Assembly (NCBI GenBank): GCA_910579135.1
Contig: CAJTTM010000015.1
Coordinates: forward strand, 1 to 61,509
Length of the DNA: 61,509 nt
DNA from: an uncultured Erysipelotrichales bacterium
Lineage (GTDB): Bacteria; Bacillota_I; Bacilli_A; Erysipelotrichales; Coprobacillaceae
Direction of reading: 5' to 3'
The notes beneath the pieces were generated by a model. The model had not been told where the DNA came from, did no database searches, and worked only from the letters and a program-made list of their open reading frames with translations. Positions within the stretch are counted from its first letter, which is position 1; each line of letters begins with the position of its first letter. The translations under genes and the position numbers were made by a program. Positions 51,709 to 60,835 of this stretch are shown piece after piece.

Positions 51709-52674
51709 TTATTCTCCTAACTTTTTAGCAATCTCCAATGCAAAATATGTAATAATTAAATCAGCACCAGCTCTTTTCATTGCAAGCAATGATTCTTCAA
51801 TAACCGATTCATTCATCAATCCATTTTCAACTGCCATTTTTAACATCACATACTCACCACTGACTTGATATACACATAATGGTATATTGTAATTAAGTTT
51901 CACTTCCTTAACAACATCTAAATAAGGCATAGCTGGTTTTACCATAACAATATCTACACCCTCATTAATATCTGCTTCTACTTCTCTTAAAGCTTCATTT
52001 CCATTACCTAGATCCATTTGATAAGATTTTCTATCCCCAAAACTAGGAGCAGAATGGGCAGCCTCTCTAAAAGGTCCATAATAAGCTGAAGCAAACTTAG
52101 CACTATAACCCATAATTGGTAATGATGTATATCCATTTTGATCTAAAGTTTCTCTTAAAGCTAAAATATGTCCATCCATCATATCACTTGGAGCAACCAT
52201 ATCCACCCCCGCTTTTGCATAACTCACTGCAATACGTGATAAATATTCTAATGTTTTATCATTATTGACATAACCATCCTCATCTAAAATGCCACAATGA
52301 CCATGATCAGTATATTCACACATACATACATCTGCAATCACATAAATCTTTTCATTTAACTCTTTTATTTTTCTAATTGCTTGTTGAACTATACCATTAT
52401 CATTAAATGCCTCACTACCACAAGCATCTTTATGTTCAACAATACCAAATAAAATACATGAAACAATACCTGCTTCATTCATCTTATCAACAATTCTATA
52501 TAAATTATCAATAGAATAATGATAATTCCCTCTTAAAGATTCAATTTCTTTATAAACATTATTTCCTTCAGTAACAAAGATTGGTAAAATTAACTCTTCT
52601 TTATGAAGATGATTCTCTTTTAACATTGTACGAATAGTATCATTCTTTCTTAAACGTCTTCCTCGATAAAACAT
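51709..52674 (-). CDS. hemB: Delta-aminolevulinic acid dehydratase
   Basis: 321 residues; condenses two ALA to porphobilinogen. RGRRLRKNDTIRTML at the start, the Zn-binding cysteine cluster in DVCMCEYTDHGHCG, and the two active-site lysines in YSAKFASAYYGPFR and DIVMVKPAMPYLD. It is 3 nt from the cobA/hemD gene. Confidence 0.97.
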   Translation of the reverse strand: MFYRGRRLRKNDTIRTMLKENHLHKEELILPIFVTEGNNVYKEIESLRGNYHYSIDNLYRIVDKMNEAGIVSCILFGIVEHKDACGSEAFNDNGIVQQAIRKIKELNEKIYVIADVCMCEYTDHGHCGILDEDGYVNNDKTLEYLSRIAVSYAKAGVDMVAPSDMMDGHILALRETLDQNGYTSLPIMGYSAKFASAYYGPFREAAHSAPSFGDRKSYQMDLGNGNEALREVEADINEGVDIVMVKPAMPYLDVVKEVKLNYNIPLCVYQVSGEYVMLKMAVENGLMNESVIEESLLAMKRAGADLIITYFALEIAKKLGE

Positions 52675-52677
52675 CTA

Positions 52678-54090
52678 TTAACACTCCTTTAATAATAATT
52701 TAATCATTTCTTCTTTACTTGATGGTGATGTTTCTAAAATTTTAACATCACCATAACATCTTCTAATAGCTTTTGATGTTTGTTTTCCAATAGAAACAAA
52801 AGTATCTATTGTTGATTGATTATTTTGATAAAATCTTTCAACAGAAGATGCGCATGTAAAGAAGGCATAATCATAATGTTTTTCTTCTCTATTTATTTTT
52901 GTTTCTTTATTATTATAAACGTTTATAATTTCATTGTGAATATCTATATTAGAAATCAATGAGCCTTGAACTAAATAAACCTTTTTTCCTTCTACTAGTT
53001 TTTCAAACTCTTGCTTTAAACTTTCACTATTGGCATTACTTGGAATATAATCAGCATTCAATCCATATTGATTTAATATTTGATTTGTCTTATTTCCAAT
53101 ACAAATAATCTTAACACCACTTAATTTTCTTATATCTTTATATTGTTTTAAAAAAGCTTTCATAAAACCAATGGTTCCATGTTTACTAGCAAATATTAAA
53201 TATCCTTCAATATTGGGAATTGGTGTATCTAAATATTCAATACGACCAGTCATAACTTGAGTTACATCAGCCCCTAAATCTCTTAATCTATCTGAAAGAT
53301 ATTGATTCTTATCAACAGTTGTTACTAATATCTTTTTAGAGAACAATGATTTATTTTCATAAAAATTTAAGTATTCTCTCATCTTAACAACTTCACCAAC
53401 AACAATAATTCCAGGAGTAGAAACTGGTGTTTCTTTGAATTGTTGAATAATATTATCTAATGTTCCAATTAATACCTTTTGAGAGGGCATAGAAGCGTGA
53501 GACACAATTGATATTGGAGTCTTTAAATCTTTTCCTGCATCTATCAATCCATTAACAATATATTCTAAATGAGAAATCGCCATTAAAAAAACATAAGTAC
53601 ATTGATTATCCAACATAAAAGAAAAAGGTAAATCTCTCCTCACATTCTTTTTTAAGCTCACTGTATAAACTTGAAATCCACTTGATAATCCTCTATGAGT
53701 TATTGGTATCCCTGCATATGCTAATCCTCCAGTTATAGAAGTCACTCCAGGTACAACTTCATAATCAATATGATTTTCATACAAATATTGTCCTTCTTCT
53801 CCTCCTCTTCCAAAAACATAAACATCTCCACCTTTTAAACGTACAACTTGAGAATAAACTTGAGCTTTTTCAACCAATAATTTATTGATTTCATCTTGTT
53901 TTAAAGTATGATGAGAAGCTTGTTTTCCAACATATATAAGTTCACAATTCCTTTTGATTTGATTCAATATTTGTTCATCTATAATATGATCATAAATAAG
54001 ACAATCAGCATTTTGAATACATCTTAGTGCTTTAAGCGTATACATGTCTAAAGAACCACAACCAGCACCAACTAAATAAACCTTACCCAT
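52678..54090 (-). CDS. cobA/hemD: Uroporphyrinogen-III C-methyltransferase / uroporphyrinogen-III synthase fusion
   Basis: 470 residues, two enzymes. Residues 1-245 are SUMT: LVGAGCGSLDMYTLKALR, VRLKGGDVYVFGRGGEE, VVPGVTSITGGLAYAGIPITHRG. Residues about 250-470 are a HemD domain (FASKHGTIGFMKAFL, then a C-terminal TCASSVERF). Together they close hydroxymethylbilane to uroporphyrinogen III and methylate it to precorrin-2, committing carbon to siroheme or cobalamin rather than heme. It overlaps hemC by 8 nt. Confidence 0.95.
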   Translation of the reverse strand: MGKVYLVGAGCGSLDMYTLKALRCIQNADCLIYDHIIDEQILNQIKRNCELIYVGKQASHHTLKQDEINKLLVEKAQVYSQVVRLKGGDVYVFGRGGEEGQYLYENHIDYEVVPGVTSITGGLAYAGIPITHRGLSSGFQVYTVSLKKNVRRDLPFSFMLDNQCTYVFLMAISHLEYIVNGLIDAGKDLKTPISIVSHASMPSQKVLIGTLDNIIQQFKETPVSTPGIIVVGEVVKMREYLNFYENKSLFSKKILVTTVDKNQYLSDRLRDLGADVTQVMTGRIEYLDTPIPNIEGYLIFASKHGTIGFMKAFLKQYKDIRKLSGVKIICIGNKTNQILNQYGLNADYIPSNANSESLKQEFEKLVEGKKVYLVQGSLISNIDIHNEIINVYNNKETKINREEKHYDYAFFTCASSVERFYQNNQSTIDTFVSIGKQTSKAIRRCYGDVKILETSPSSKEEMIKLLLKEC

Positions 54091-54979
54091 TTTCTTCCAC
54101 CTTCTTTTTCATCATCAAAGCAATCTGGTGAATTCTATTTTCATAATCTTTGGTAATGGTTTCATGATGAGTCACTACATTTTTTGCCTCCTCATCACCA
54201 AAAATAGCATATAATTCAATTTCATCTTTTCTCATTATTACATGAGCTCCAATTGGAACATGACAACTTCCATTAATTGTCTGTAAGAATCTTCTTTCTA
54301 ACTCCATTCGTCTTGTTCCATCATCATCTTTAATTTGATTAATTAATGGAAATAATGGTGAATCTTTCTTCAATTCAATTGCAAGAATACCTTGAGCACA
54401 AGCTGGAATCATAATGGAATCATCCAAATATTGACCTATTTTTTCTTTTAATCCTAAACGTTGTAATCCTGCAACAGCTAATACAATGGCATCCATATTT
54501 TCTTCTTCCATCTTTTTTAAACGAGTCAATACATTTCCTCTAATATTGATAATCTTTAAATCAGGTCTATATTTTAAAAGTTGATACTTTCTTCTTATGC
54601 TTCCAGTTCCTACAATAGCACCTTTTGGTAAATCATCAATAGAATGATAATTTCCATTAAAAATCAAACAATCATATGGTGAAGCGGGTTTTAACGTCCC
54701 TGCAAACATCAATCCGACAGGTAATACACTAGGCATATCTTTCATGGAATGAACCGCTAAATCAATTTCACCATTTAATAATTGAGTTTCTATTTCTTTT
54801 GTAAATAACCCTTTATCTCCAATTTGATTCAATGGTTTGTCTAAAATCTTATCACCTTTAGTATGAATAACCTTAACTTCAACTTCAATCGAAGAATCAT
54901 GATCTTCGATTGCTTTTTTCACTTCTTCACTTTGAAGAAGTGCTAACTTAGAACCTCTGCTACCAATAATTATTTTCAT
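54083..54979 (-). CDS. hemC: Porphobilinogen deaminase
   Basis: 298 residues: GSRGSKLALLQSEEV, VGTGSIRRKYQLL, IINIRGNVLTRL and the cofactor Cys in NGSCHVPIGAH. Polymerises four porphobilinogens to hydroxymethylbilane on its dipyrromethane cofactor. It overlaps hemA by 4 nt. Confidence 0.97.
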   Translation of the reverse strand: MKIIIGSRGSKLALLQSEEVKKAIEDHDSSIEVEVKVIHTKGDKILDKPLNQIGDKGLFTKEIETQLLNGEIDLAVHSMKDMPSVLPVGLMFAGTLKPASPYDCLIFNGNYHSIDDLPKGAIVGTGSIRRKYQLLKYRPDLKIINIRGNVLTRLKKMEEENMDAIVLAVAGLQRLGLKEKIGQYLDDSIMIPACAQGILAIELKKDSPLFPLINQIKDDDGTRRMELERRFLQTINGSCHVPIGAHVIMRKDEIELYAIFGDEEAKNVVTHHETITKDYENRIHQIALMMKKKVEENG

Positions 54980-56187
54980 TTCTCTATTCTCCCCATAAAT
55001 AATTGTTCATATAATTCAAGATATTGTTGTTGTTTCTCAAGATCACCATTTTTTAATAAACGTACAGGGTCTTTTAATAACCCTAAAAAGGCTGTATTTA
55101 ATACTTTTTTTAAAATATATTGTTCTCTTTTATTCAAATCAATTTTTTTCACTAATAATTTATATGTACTTTCAGAGACCTCTAAATAATTTTGTTGCAT
55201 CTTCTTAATAACATGATCACCTTTCATTAATGATAATTCATGATACATACTTTGACTCTCTAATTTACATTTTTCTTTTATCATTAATGCTTTTTCTTTT
55301 CTTCTATTTAATTGATACTTTGAAACTTCTCTTAAATCATCCATATCAATTAGTTTAACATATTCATGCTCCTTTAAACTCACATCTATATCTCTAGGAA
55401 CTGCTAAATCTAAAAATAAAATAGAATGAGATAGATTGACTTTATCATATTCAAAGATAACATGTGGACTTGATGTTGCACTAATGACAATATCTACATC
55501 ATTTAAATATTGATATCTCTCTTCAAAAGGAATATATTTTCTTTTTTCATTTAAAAATGGTAAAACTTTATCTTGATTACGATTAACAATATAAATTGAA
55601 TAACCCTCTAAGTATTTTATCATTAATTGTGACATTTCGCCAATACCACAAATCATAATTTTATGATGAGGTTGAAGGATAGATGATATATGTTGATAAC
55701 CAATATAACTTACTGATAATGGATGGTCATTCATAGAATATGTATTTCTCATATTTTTAGCAAAATGTATAACATTTTGAAAGACATAATTCATTTCTTT
55801 ACCTGAAAAATTTTGTTCCATTGTCCAAGCCATAGCATCTTTAATTTGATGTAATATTTGATCTTCTCCTAAGACCATAGATTGTAATCCACAAGCTACT
55901 TCTAAAAGATACTCAATAGCATTTTCATTCTTGTATATATATACATGATCATTTCTTTGATGAAAGTATGATAAATATATATCCTTTAATATATTTTCAT
56001 CAAAGGAATCATCACACATTGCATAGACTTCACTTCTATTACATGTTGAAAGAATTAATACTTGATGAACATATTCATTTAGTAATTGAACTGATAAATG
56101 AAGTTTATCGCTTTCAGCAAAATAAAAATTCTTTCTTTCATCAACATTTAAAAATTCATGACTTATTCCAACAACTACAAACTTCAT
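54976..56187 (-). CDS. hemA: Glutamyl-tRNA reductase
   Basis: 403 residues. First step of the C5 pathway: catalytic Cys in STCNRSEVYA, GLQSMVLGEDQIL, an NADPH-binding ICGIGEMSQLMIKYL and a C-terminal dimerisation helix. The ATG at 56187 follows GGGAGG. No precorrin-2 dehydrogenase domain is fused, unlike some clostridial forms. A hairpin separates it from asrC. Confidence 0.95.
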   Translation of the reverse strand: MKFVVVGISHEFLNVDERKNFYFAESDKLHLSVQLLNEYVHQVLILSTCNRSEVYAMCDDSFDENILKDIYLSYFHQRNDHVYIYKNENAIEYLLEVACGLQSMVLGEDQILHQIKDAMAWTMEQNFSGKEMNYVFQNVIHFAKNMRNTYSMNDHPLSVSYIGYQHISSILQPHHKIMICGIGEMSQLMIKYLEGYSIYIVNRNQDKVLPFLNEKRKYIPFEERYQYLNDVDIVISATSSPHVIFEYDKVNLSHSILFLDLAVPRDIDVSLKEHEYVKLIDMDDLREVSKYQLNRRKEKALMIKEKCKLESQSMYHELSLMKGDHVIKKMQQNYLEVSESTYKLLVKKIDLNKREQYILKKVLNTAFLGLLKDPVRLLKNGDLEKQQQYLELYEQLFMGRIEK

Positions 56188-56208
56188 AAAATAACCTCCC
56201 ATACAATA

Positions 56209-56243
56209 ATGAAAACTACGTGCTTTTCAACACGCAGTTTCAT
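56209..56243 (-). terminator. Intercistronic hairpin between asrC and hemA
   Basis: On the minus strand AAACTGCGTG pairs with CACGTAGTTT (one mismatch), then TTC. It probably lets only part of transcription from asr continue into hem. Confidence 0.6.
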
Positions 56244-56254
56244 TGAAAATTTAA

Positions 56255-57313
56255 TTATCTTGGTCCTGCTTTTGCATGTTTTTCAAGAGGAATTAAATGT
56301 GAATTACCACGTTGTTCATTTTCTGCCCAATAAATATTTTCAGCAACTAAACATTCAGGATTCAATTCAACACCTTCTAAGATAATTTCTTTAAACTTAT
56401 GATAACCAGCCATATCAATTAAGTGACCCCCATGTAAGTATTGAGGTTTATTATCCATAACCCATGCAGAAAACTTAGTCCAGTTTCCAAACATTTGTAA
56501 TAATGGTTCTTCTTTGATCCAATTTAAAAATAACTTACCACTTCTTGGATCCTTTTTACCAGTACGTCCCCCTAATGTCACACGATAGAATTTTTCTGTA
56601 CTTCTTGTCCAAGCTCCAGTAGGACAAGCGATAACACATTCACCACATCCTACACAACAACATGTATCTTTATCAATTTTACCTTTATCATTTAATGATA
56701 AAACTCTAGTTGCATGATGTTCGCAAGCTCTTGCACAAGCTCCACAACCAATACATCTTTCTGGATGATAAGTCATCTTTGAAACACCCATAACCCCAAA
56801 GTCATTAAAATTAGCTTTTACACAATCATTAGGACATCCAGCACACGCAATTTTAATATGATAATGTGATGGGAAAATTAATGGTTCTATTTTTCTAGCA
56901 ATTCCAGTTGTATCACAGTTTCCTTTAATACAATGTTTATTACCAATACAAGCCATAATATTACGAGCACCAATTGTTGGATACCCAGATTTTGGATCCC
57001 ATTCTTGATGATCTAATCCAACTTTATTCATATCAACATCACTTAATGCTTCTATTTCAGTAATATATTTTTCAATATATTCATTAACAGCAGGAATATT
57101 CTCATATTTAATACCAGTCGCATTTAATGTTTGACGAGTTCCAACATGAAACAATCCATCTCCCCAAGTTTCAGCAATATGTTTAATAACATCTAAATAC
57201 TTAGCTTCGATCAAGTTTCCTGGCATACGTAATTGAAGCATAAATTCACCAGGGACTTTAGATTGTCTAAAATTATTAATTCTGGTCTTTTTTACATCTA
57301 TATCTTTATTCAT
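56255..57313 (-). CDS. asrC: Anaerobic sulfite reductase subunit C (siroheme)
   Basis: 352 residues. It carries the siroheme-4Fe-4S site (CIGNKHCIKGNCDT, then CAGCPNDC) and two extra ferredoxin clusters (CIGCGACARACEHH, CVGCGECVIACPTG). Reduces sulfite to sulfide in the cytoplasm with AsrA and AsrB. Start 13 nt after asrB. The C-terminal part (QRGNSHLIPLEKHAKAGPR) is typical of AsrC. Confidence 0.96.
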   Translation of the reverse strand: MNKDIDVKKTRINNFRQSKVPGEFMLQLRMPGNLIEAKYLDVIKHIAETWGDGLFHVGTRQTLNATGIKYENIPAVNEYIEKYITEIEALSDVDMNKVGLDHQEWDPKSGYPTIGARNIMACIGNKHCIKGNCDTTGIARKIEPLIFPSHYHIKIACAGCPNDCVKANFNDFGVMGVSKMTYHPERCIGCGACARACEHHATRVLSLNDKGKIDKDTCCCVGCGECVIACPTGAWTRSTEKFYRVTLGGRTGKKDPRSGKLFLNWIKEEPLLQMFGNWTKFSAWVMDNKPQYLHGGHLIDMAGYHKFKEIILEGVELNPECLVAENIYWAENEQRGNSHLIPLEKHAKAGPR

Positions 57314-57326
57314 TATTATGCCCTCC

Positions 57327-58118
57327 TTAATCCACTAAATCTTTCGCAACAGTATAATTAAATACTGGTCCATCTAAACAAACATAAACTTCATCAATGC
57401 GACAATGTCCACATTTACCTATTGCACAAGACATTTTTCTTTCATATGATACCCATATTTTTTCCTCTGGCACACCACATTTCATAGCTTCTTGAGCTGT
57501 AAATTTCATCATTGGAGGAGGCCCTACTAAAATTACTTCATAATCACCATTAAATGCTTCAAAATCCACTTTAGAAACATATTCAGTAACAAAACCAACA
57601 TTCCATCCTTCAATTTGATCTCTATCTAAAGTATAGAAAGTTGTAAACTTATTTTTCCATTCATTTAATTGTTCTTTAAAAACAATACCTTCTTCATTTT
57701 TAAATCCAGAAATTAATGTAACACTCTTTGCAACATCTCCATTATAACATTTATTTAACATACTTCTTACAGGAGCAAGCCCAGTACCACCAGTAATAAA
57801 TACTAAATGTTTTCCTTTAAATTGTTCATTAAAAGGCCATCCATTTCCATAAGGACCTCTTAAAAATAAAGTATCTCCTGGTTTCTTATTAAAAATACTA
57901 TCAGTTACTTTACCAACTGCACGAATTGTGAAATCCATCCATCCATCTCCAAAAGCAGAGATTGAAATAGGTGCTTCACCTACTTTAGGAATAGATAATT
58001 GCATAAATTGTCCATGATGAGGAACAACATCTGTTTTTACTTTAAATGTCCATTCTAATTCAGTTTCTTTTTTAACTTCTAATATTTCACAAGGAATTGG
58101 TTTAATAGGATTCATCAT
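57327..58118 (-). CDS. asrB: Anaerobic sulfite reductase subunit B (FAD/NAD)
   Basis: 263 residues of the ferredoxin-NADP-reductase fold: FITGGTGLAPVRSML for NAD binding and a C-terminal 2Fe-2S site CAIGKCGHCRIDEVYVCLDG. Passes electrons from NADH to AsrA/AsrC. It begins 1 nt after asrA, with GGAGG overlapping the asrA end. Confidence 0.96.
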   Translation of the reverse strand: MMNPIKPIPCEILEVKKETELEWTFKVKTDVVPHHGQFMQLSIPKVGEAPISISAFGDGWMDFTIRAVGKVTDSIFNKKPGDTLFLRGPYGNGWPFNEQFKGKHLVFITGGTGLAPVRSMLNKCYNGDVAKSVTLISGFKNEEGIVFKEQLNEWKNKFTTFYTLDRDQIEGWNVGFVTEYVSKVDFEAFNGDYEVILVGPPPMMKFTAQEAMKCGVPEEKIWVSYERKMSCAIGKCGHCRIDEVYVCLDGPVFNYTVAKDLVD

Positions 58119-58119
58119 A

Positions 58120-59148
58120 TTAACATTCCTCCTTTTCTATTTCTTCAATAGCTTTAGCCATTTTTTCAACAGTTGTCACAATAGAAATAAATTCTGGACA
58201 ACGATCTATACAACGTCCACATCCCACACACATATGATAATCTTTAAAACGTGCTTTATAATCATGGAATTTATGAAGAACTTTATATCTCATACGATCA
58301 CCTGGAGTTGTACGATATTTTCCTCCACCTGCAACATCAGTAAATCCATCAATTTGACAAGAAGCAGCAGTTCTTCTTCTTTCTCCTACATTTCCATTTT
58401 CGTCGTAAACAATATCTGTTGTTGTAAAGCATGTACAAGTTGAACAAGCAATTGTACAAGCACCACATGAAATACAACGGCTATTAAATTCTTTCCACAT
58501 TGGATGTGTTTTTAATTTTGTAAGTATAGCTTTATTTTTGATTTCAGGAATTTTAACTTCTAATTCATTTTCCTCTACAAATTGTAAATCAAAAGAAGTT
58601 TCTTCTCCTTCAAAATATTTCTTAAACTCATCATCTTTAACATCTACTAACCATCCATCATTTTCACTTCTTACTGCAATAGAATATTCATCAGTTTTAT
58701 TAGTACCCATGCTTACACAAAAACAAGTATCCCATCCTTTTGAACATTCCATTAAAACAATTTTCACCTTTTCTTGGAGTCTTTGATAATAAAGATCAGC
58801 ATATCCACCATTTTGTAAATAAATCTTATTTTGATGTTCCATGGCATTAATGTCACATGGTCTCATAAAAATAAGAATCTTTTTTGAAGATACTTTGCTT
58901 TCACGATATTCATCTTCAGTAAAATAAAATAATGTTTGAGTAATCGGACCCAATACTTCCTTTGCTGGAAAATCAGATTTTTCATCAAAAACAATATCTT
59001 CTGCTTTTTCAATTATATCGTAACGAATAATATCTGTATCAGAATATCTTCCTGCTTTTAAAAATCTTTTTGGAGCATAAATATCATATTCTTTAGATAA
59101 TTCAGTTAAGATTTTATTGATTTTTTTATAATCTACCTTACATCCCAT
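58120..59148 (-). CDS. asrA: Anaerobic sulfite reductase subunit A (4Fe-4S)
   Basis: 342 residues with two 4Fe-4S motifs, CISCGACTIACSTCTC and CVGCGRCIDRCPEF, in the C-terminal half. First gene of the long asr-hem transcript. The start follows TAGGAGGAAAG; a TATAAT lies on the minus strand about 30 nt upstream. Confidence 0.95.
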   Translation of the reverse strand: MGCKVDYKKINKILTELSKEYDIYAPKRFLKAGRYSDTDIIRYDIIEKAEDIVFDEKSDFPAKEVLGPITQTLFYFTEDEYRESKVSSKKILIFMRPCDINAMEHQNKIYLQNGGYADLYYQRLQEKVKIVLMECSKGWDTCFCVSMGTNKTDEYSIAVRSENDGWLVDVKDDEFKKYFEGEETSFDLQFVEENELEVKIPEIKNKAILTKLKTHPMWKEFNSRCISCGACTIACSTCTCFTTTDIVYDENGNVGERRRTAASCQIDGFTDVAGGGKYRTTPGDRMRYKVLHKFHDYKARFKDYHMCVGCGRCIDRCPEFISIVTTVEKMAKAIEEIEKEEC

Positions 59149-59185
59149 ATACTTTCCTCCTATAATATGTTTCTATTATATCATG

Positions 59186-59242
59186 ATATTTGTTATTAGA
59201 AAAATATAAAAAAATAATATTTGTTATTGGTTTTTCTAATAA
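59186..59242. promoter_or_regulatory. Operator region between asrA and its LysR regulator
   Basis: Two structures overlap: a direct repeat ATATTTGTTATT at 59186 and 59217 (31-bp period) and a perfect 12-bp inverted repeat TTATTAGAAAAA (59193-59204) / TTTTTCTAATAA (59231-59242). LysR regulators bind such sites between divergent genes. Confidence 0.6.
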
Positions 59243-59277
59243 TATATCGTATTATTAATAGTAAAGGAGAACTAAAA

Positions 59278-60198
59278 ATGATAACAATTAAACATCTTTT
59301 AATTTTTAAAGAAGTTGCAAGAGTCAAATCAATGTCAAAAGCAGCTAAAAATCTATATATCTCTCAACCGTCTATTTCCCAAAAAATACAAGAAATAGAA
59401 GAATATTATCACATTAAATTATTTCAACGCTATTCTAAATCTCTAGGAATCAGTGAAGAAGGAGAAATCTTCTTAAGTTATGCAAATAAAATTCTTGATC
59501 AATTAGAAGAAATGGATGAAATATTTTTTAATGCCAAAGATAATATTACTATTAAAATAGGGGCTACACTCACTGTTGGTAGTACTATCATGCCTGAACT
59601 TATTAAACAAATGAAAAATAAAAACCCCAAAATTGATTTTCAAATTATTGTTGATAATACACAGTATATAGAAAATCTATTATTGGAAAACAAATTAGAT
59701 ATTGCAATCGTTGAAGGCGATATCAATAACGATAATATCATAAAAGAATCAATCATTCCTGATCAACTTGTATTTGTAGTGAACTCTAAACATCCTCTAG
59801 CCTCAAACCAGTTAATAAACGTCAAAGAATTATCTCAATATCCATTTATAGCAAGGGAAAAAGGTAGTGGTACAAGAGCAAAATTTGATCAGTTTATGAA
59901 TCGATATAAAATCTCTTATCATATTTCATGGACATGCCATAGTTGGGATAGTATTAAACATGCAGCGATTAATGATGAAGGTATCACTATGATTTCTATT
60001 CATTTAATTGAAAAAGAAATTAAAAGTGGACTATTAACAATATTAAATGTTGATAATTGGGATTGTCATAGAATGTTCTCTGTTTGTTATCACAAAGATA
60101 AAGCATTAAACGACAATACTCAATTCATTTTACAAGAATGTAAAAACTATATTCATTGCCCTATTTTTCAATATATAGATAAACACAAACCTTATTAA
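59278..60198 (+). CDS. LysR family regulator of the asr-hem cluster
   Basis: 306 residues: an N-terminal winged HTH (MITIKHLLIFKEVARVKSM, SKAAKNLYISQPSISQKIQEIE) and a periplasmic-binding-like effector domain (IKIGATLTVGSTIMPEL...). The ATG at 59278 follows AAAGGAG. Divergent position and the shared repeats make it the likely regulator of asrABC-hem, sensing a sulfur compound such as sulfite or O-acetylserine; the effector is a guess. Confidence 0.88.
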   Translation: MITIKHLLIFKEVARVKSMSKAAKNLYISQPSISQKIQEIEEYYHIKLFQRYSKSLGISEEGEIFLSYANKILDQLEEMDEIFFNAKDNITIKIGATLTVGSTIMPELIKQMKNKNPKIDFQIIVDNTQYIENLLLENKLDIAIVEGDINNDNIIKESIIPDQLVFVVNSKHPLASNQLINVKELSQYPFIAREKGSGTRAKFDQFMNRYKISYHISWTCHSWDSIKHAAINDEGITMISIHLIEKEIKSGLLTILNVDNWDCHRMFSVCYHKDKALNDNTQFILQECKNYIHCPIFQYIDKHKPY

Positions 60199-60212
60199 TA
60201 AAACTGTATTTC

Positions 60213-60458
60213 TTGGACAAAACGTCTAATGACAATAATGTTTTATCCCTTATTAAATCTATGACCTTATTTTATGTACCTATAATCAAAGTTGTCTTTG
60301 GGCATAAAGAAAGTGCCAATGAACTGATTGATATCATACTCAAAAGACTTATACATATTAAAAAACATCATGTTGAACATTATATGAGCAAAGTATTCGT
60401 TAAATATAATCATATTAAAAATGTTATAAGTATATTCACCATTGTTCTTTTATGGTAA
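60213..60458 (+). CDS. Short ORF of unknown reality beginning MDKTSNDN
   Basis: A TTG-led frame of 81 residues with an amphipathic helical middle (VVFGHKESANELIDIILKRL) but no clear ribosome binding site. Its first codons match the frame at 66-1 (-), so it looks like a truncated copy of the same gene. Its first bases form TTGGAC-AAAAC-GTCTAA, the same small hairpin with a G-T wobble. Confidence 0.35.
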   Translation: MDKTSNDNNVLSLIKSMTLFYVPIIKVVFGHKESANELIDIILKRLIHIKKHHVEHYMSKVFVKYNHIKNVISIFTIVLLW

Positions 60459-60491
60459 TATAATAAAAAGAATTATGAGAGGGGAAGAAAA

Positions 60492-60797
60492 ATGAAAGAT
60501 TCATATTTTGATGGGGGCTTATTACAACTTATAGGATATAGGTTATTAGGAGGTTTTATAACTGTTCTTACTCTTGGAATTTGTGCTCCATGGGCTATGT
60601 GTATGATTTATAACTGGGAAACCAAACATACAGTTATTGATGGTCATAGATTAAAATTTAATGGTACTGCAATACAATTATTTGGTAATTGGATCAAATG
60701 GTTATTATTAACATTAGTAACATTTGGTATTTATGGTTTTTGGGTAGCAATTGCTATTAAAAAATGGAAAACAAAACATACATATTTTATAAATTAA
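60492..60797 (+). CDS. Small membrane protein, DUF898-like
   Basis: 101 residues with two repeats of a helix pair; LGGFITVLTLGICAPWAM and WLLLTLVTFGIYGFWVAI match the DUF898/YjgN style. Function unknown. GAGAGGGGAAG precedes the ATG and a perfect terminator follows. Confidence 0.8.
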   Translation: MKDSYFDGGLLQLIGYRLLGGFITVLTLGICAPWAMCMIYNWETKHTVIDGHRLKFNGTAIQLFGNWIKWLLLTLVTFGIYGFWVAIAIKKWKTKHTYFIN

Positions 60798-60832
60798 AAA
60801 AAGCATTGATAACCAATGCTTTTTTTAATTGA
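60796..60832. terminator. Bidirectional terminator
   Basis: AAAAAAAGCATTG-ATAAC-CAATGCTTTTTTT, perfect 13-bp stem, between convergent genes and touching the stop of the first. Confidence 0.93.
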
Positions 60833-60835
60833 CTA

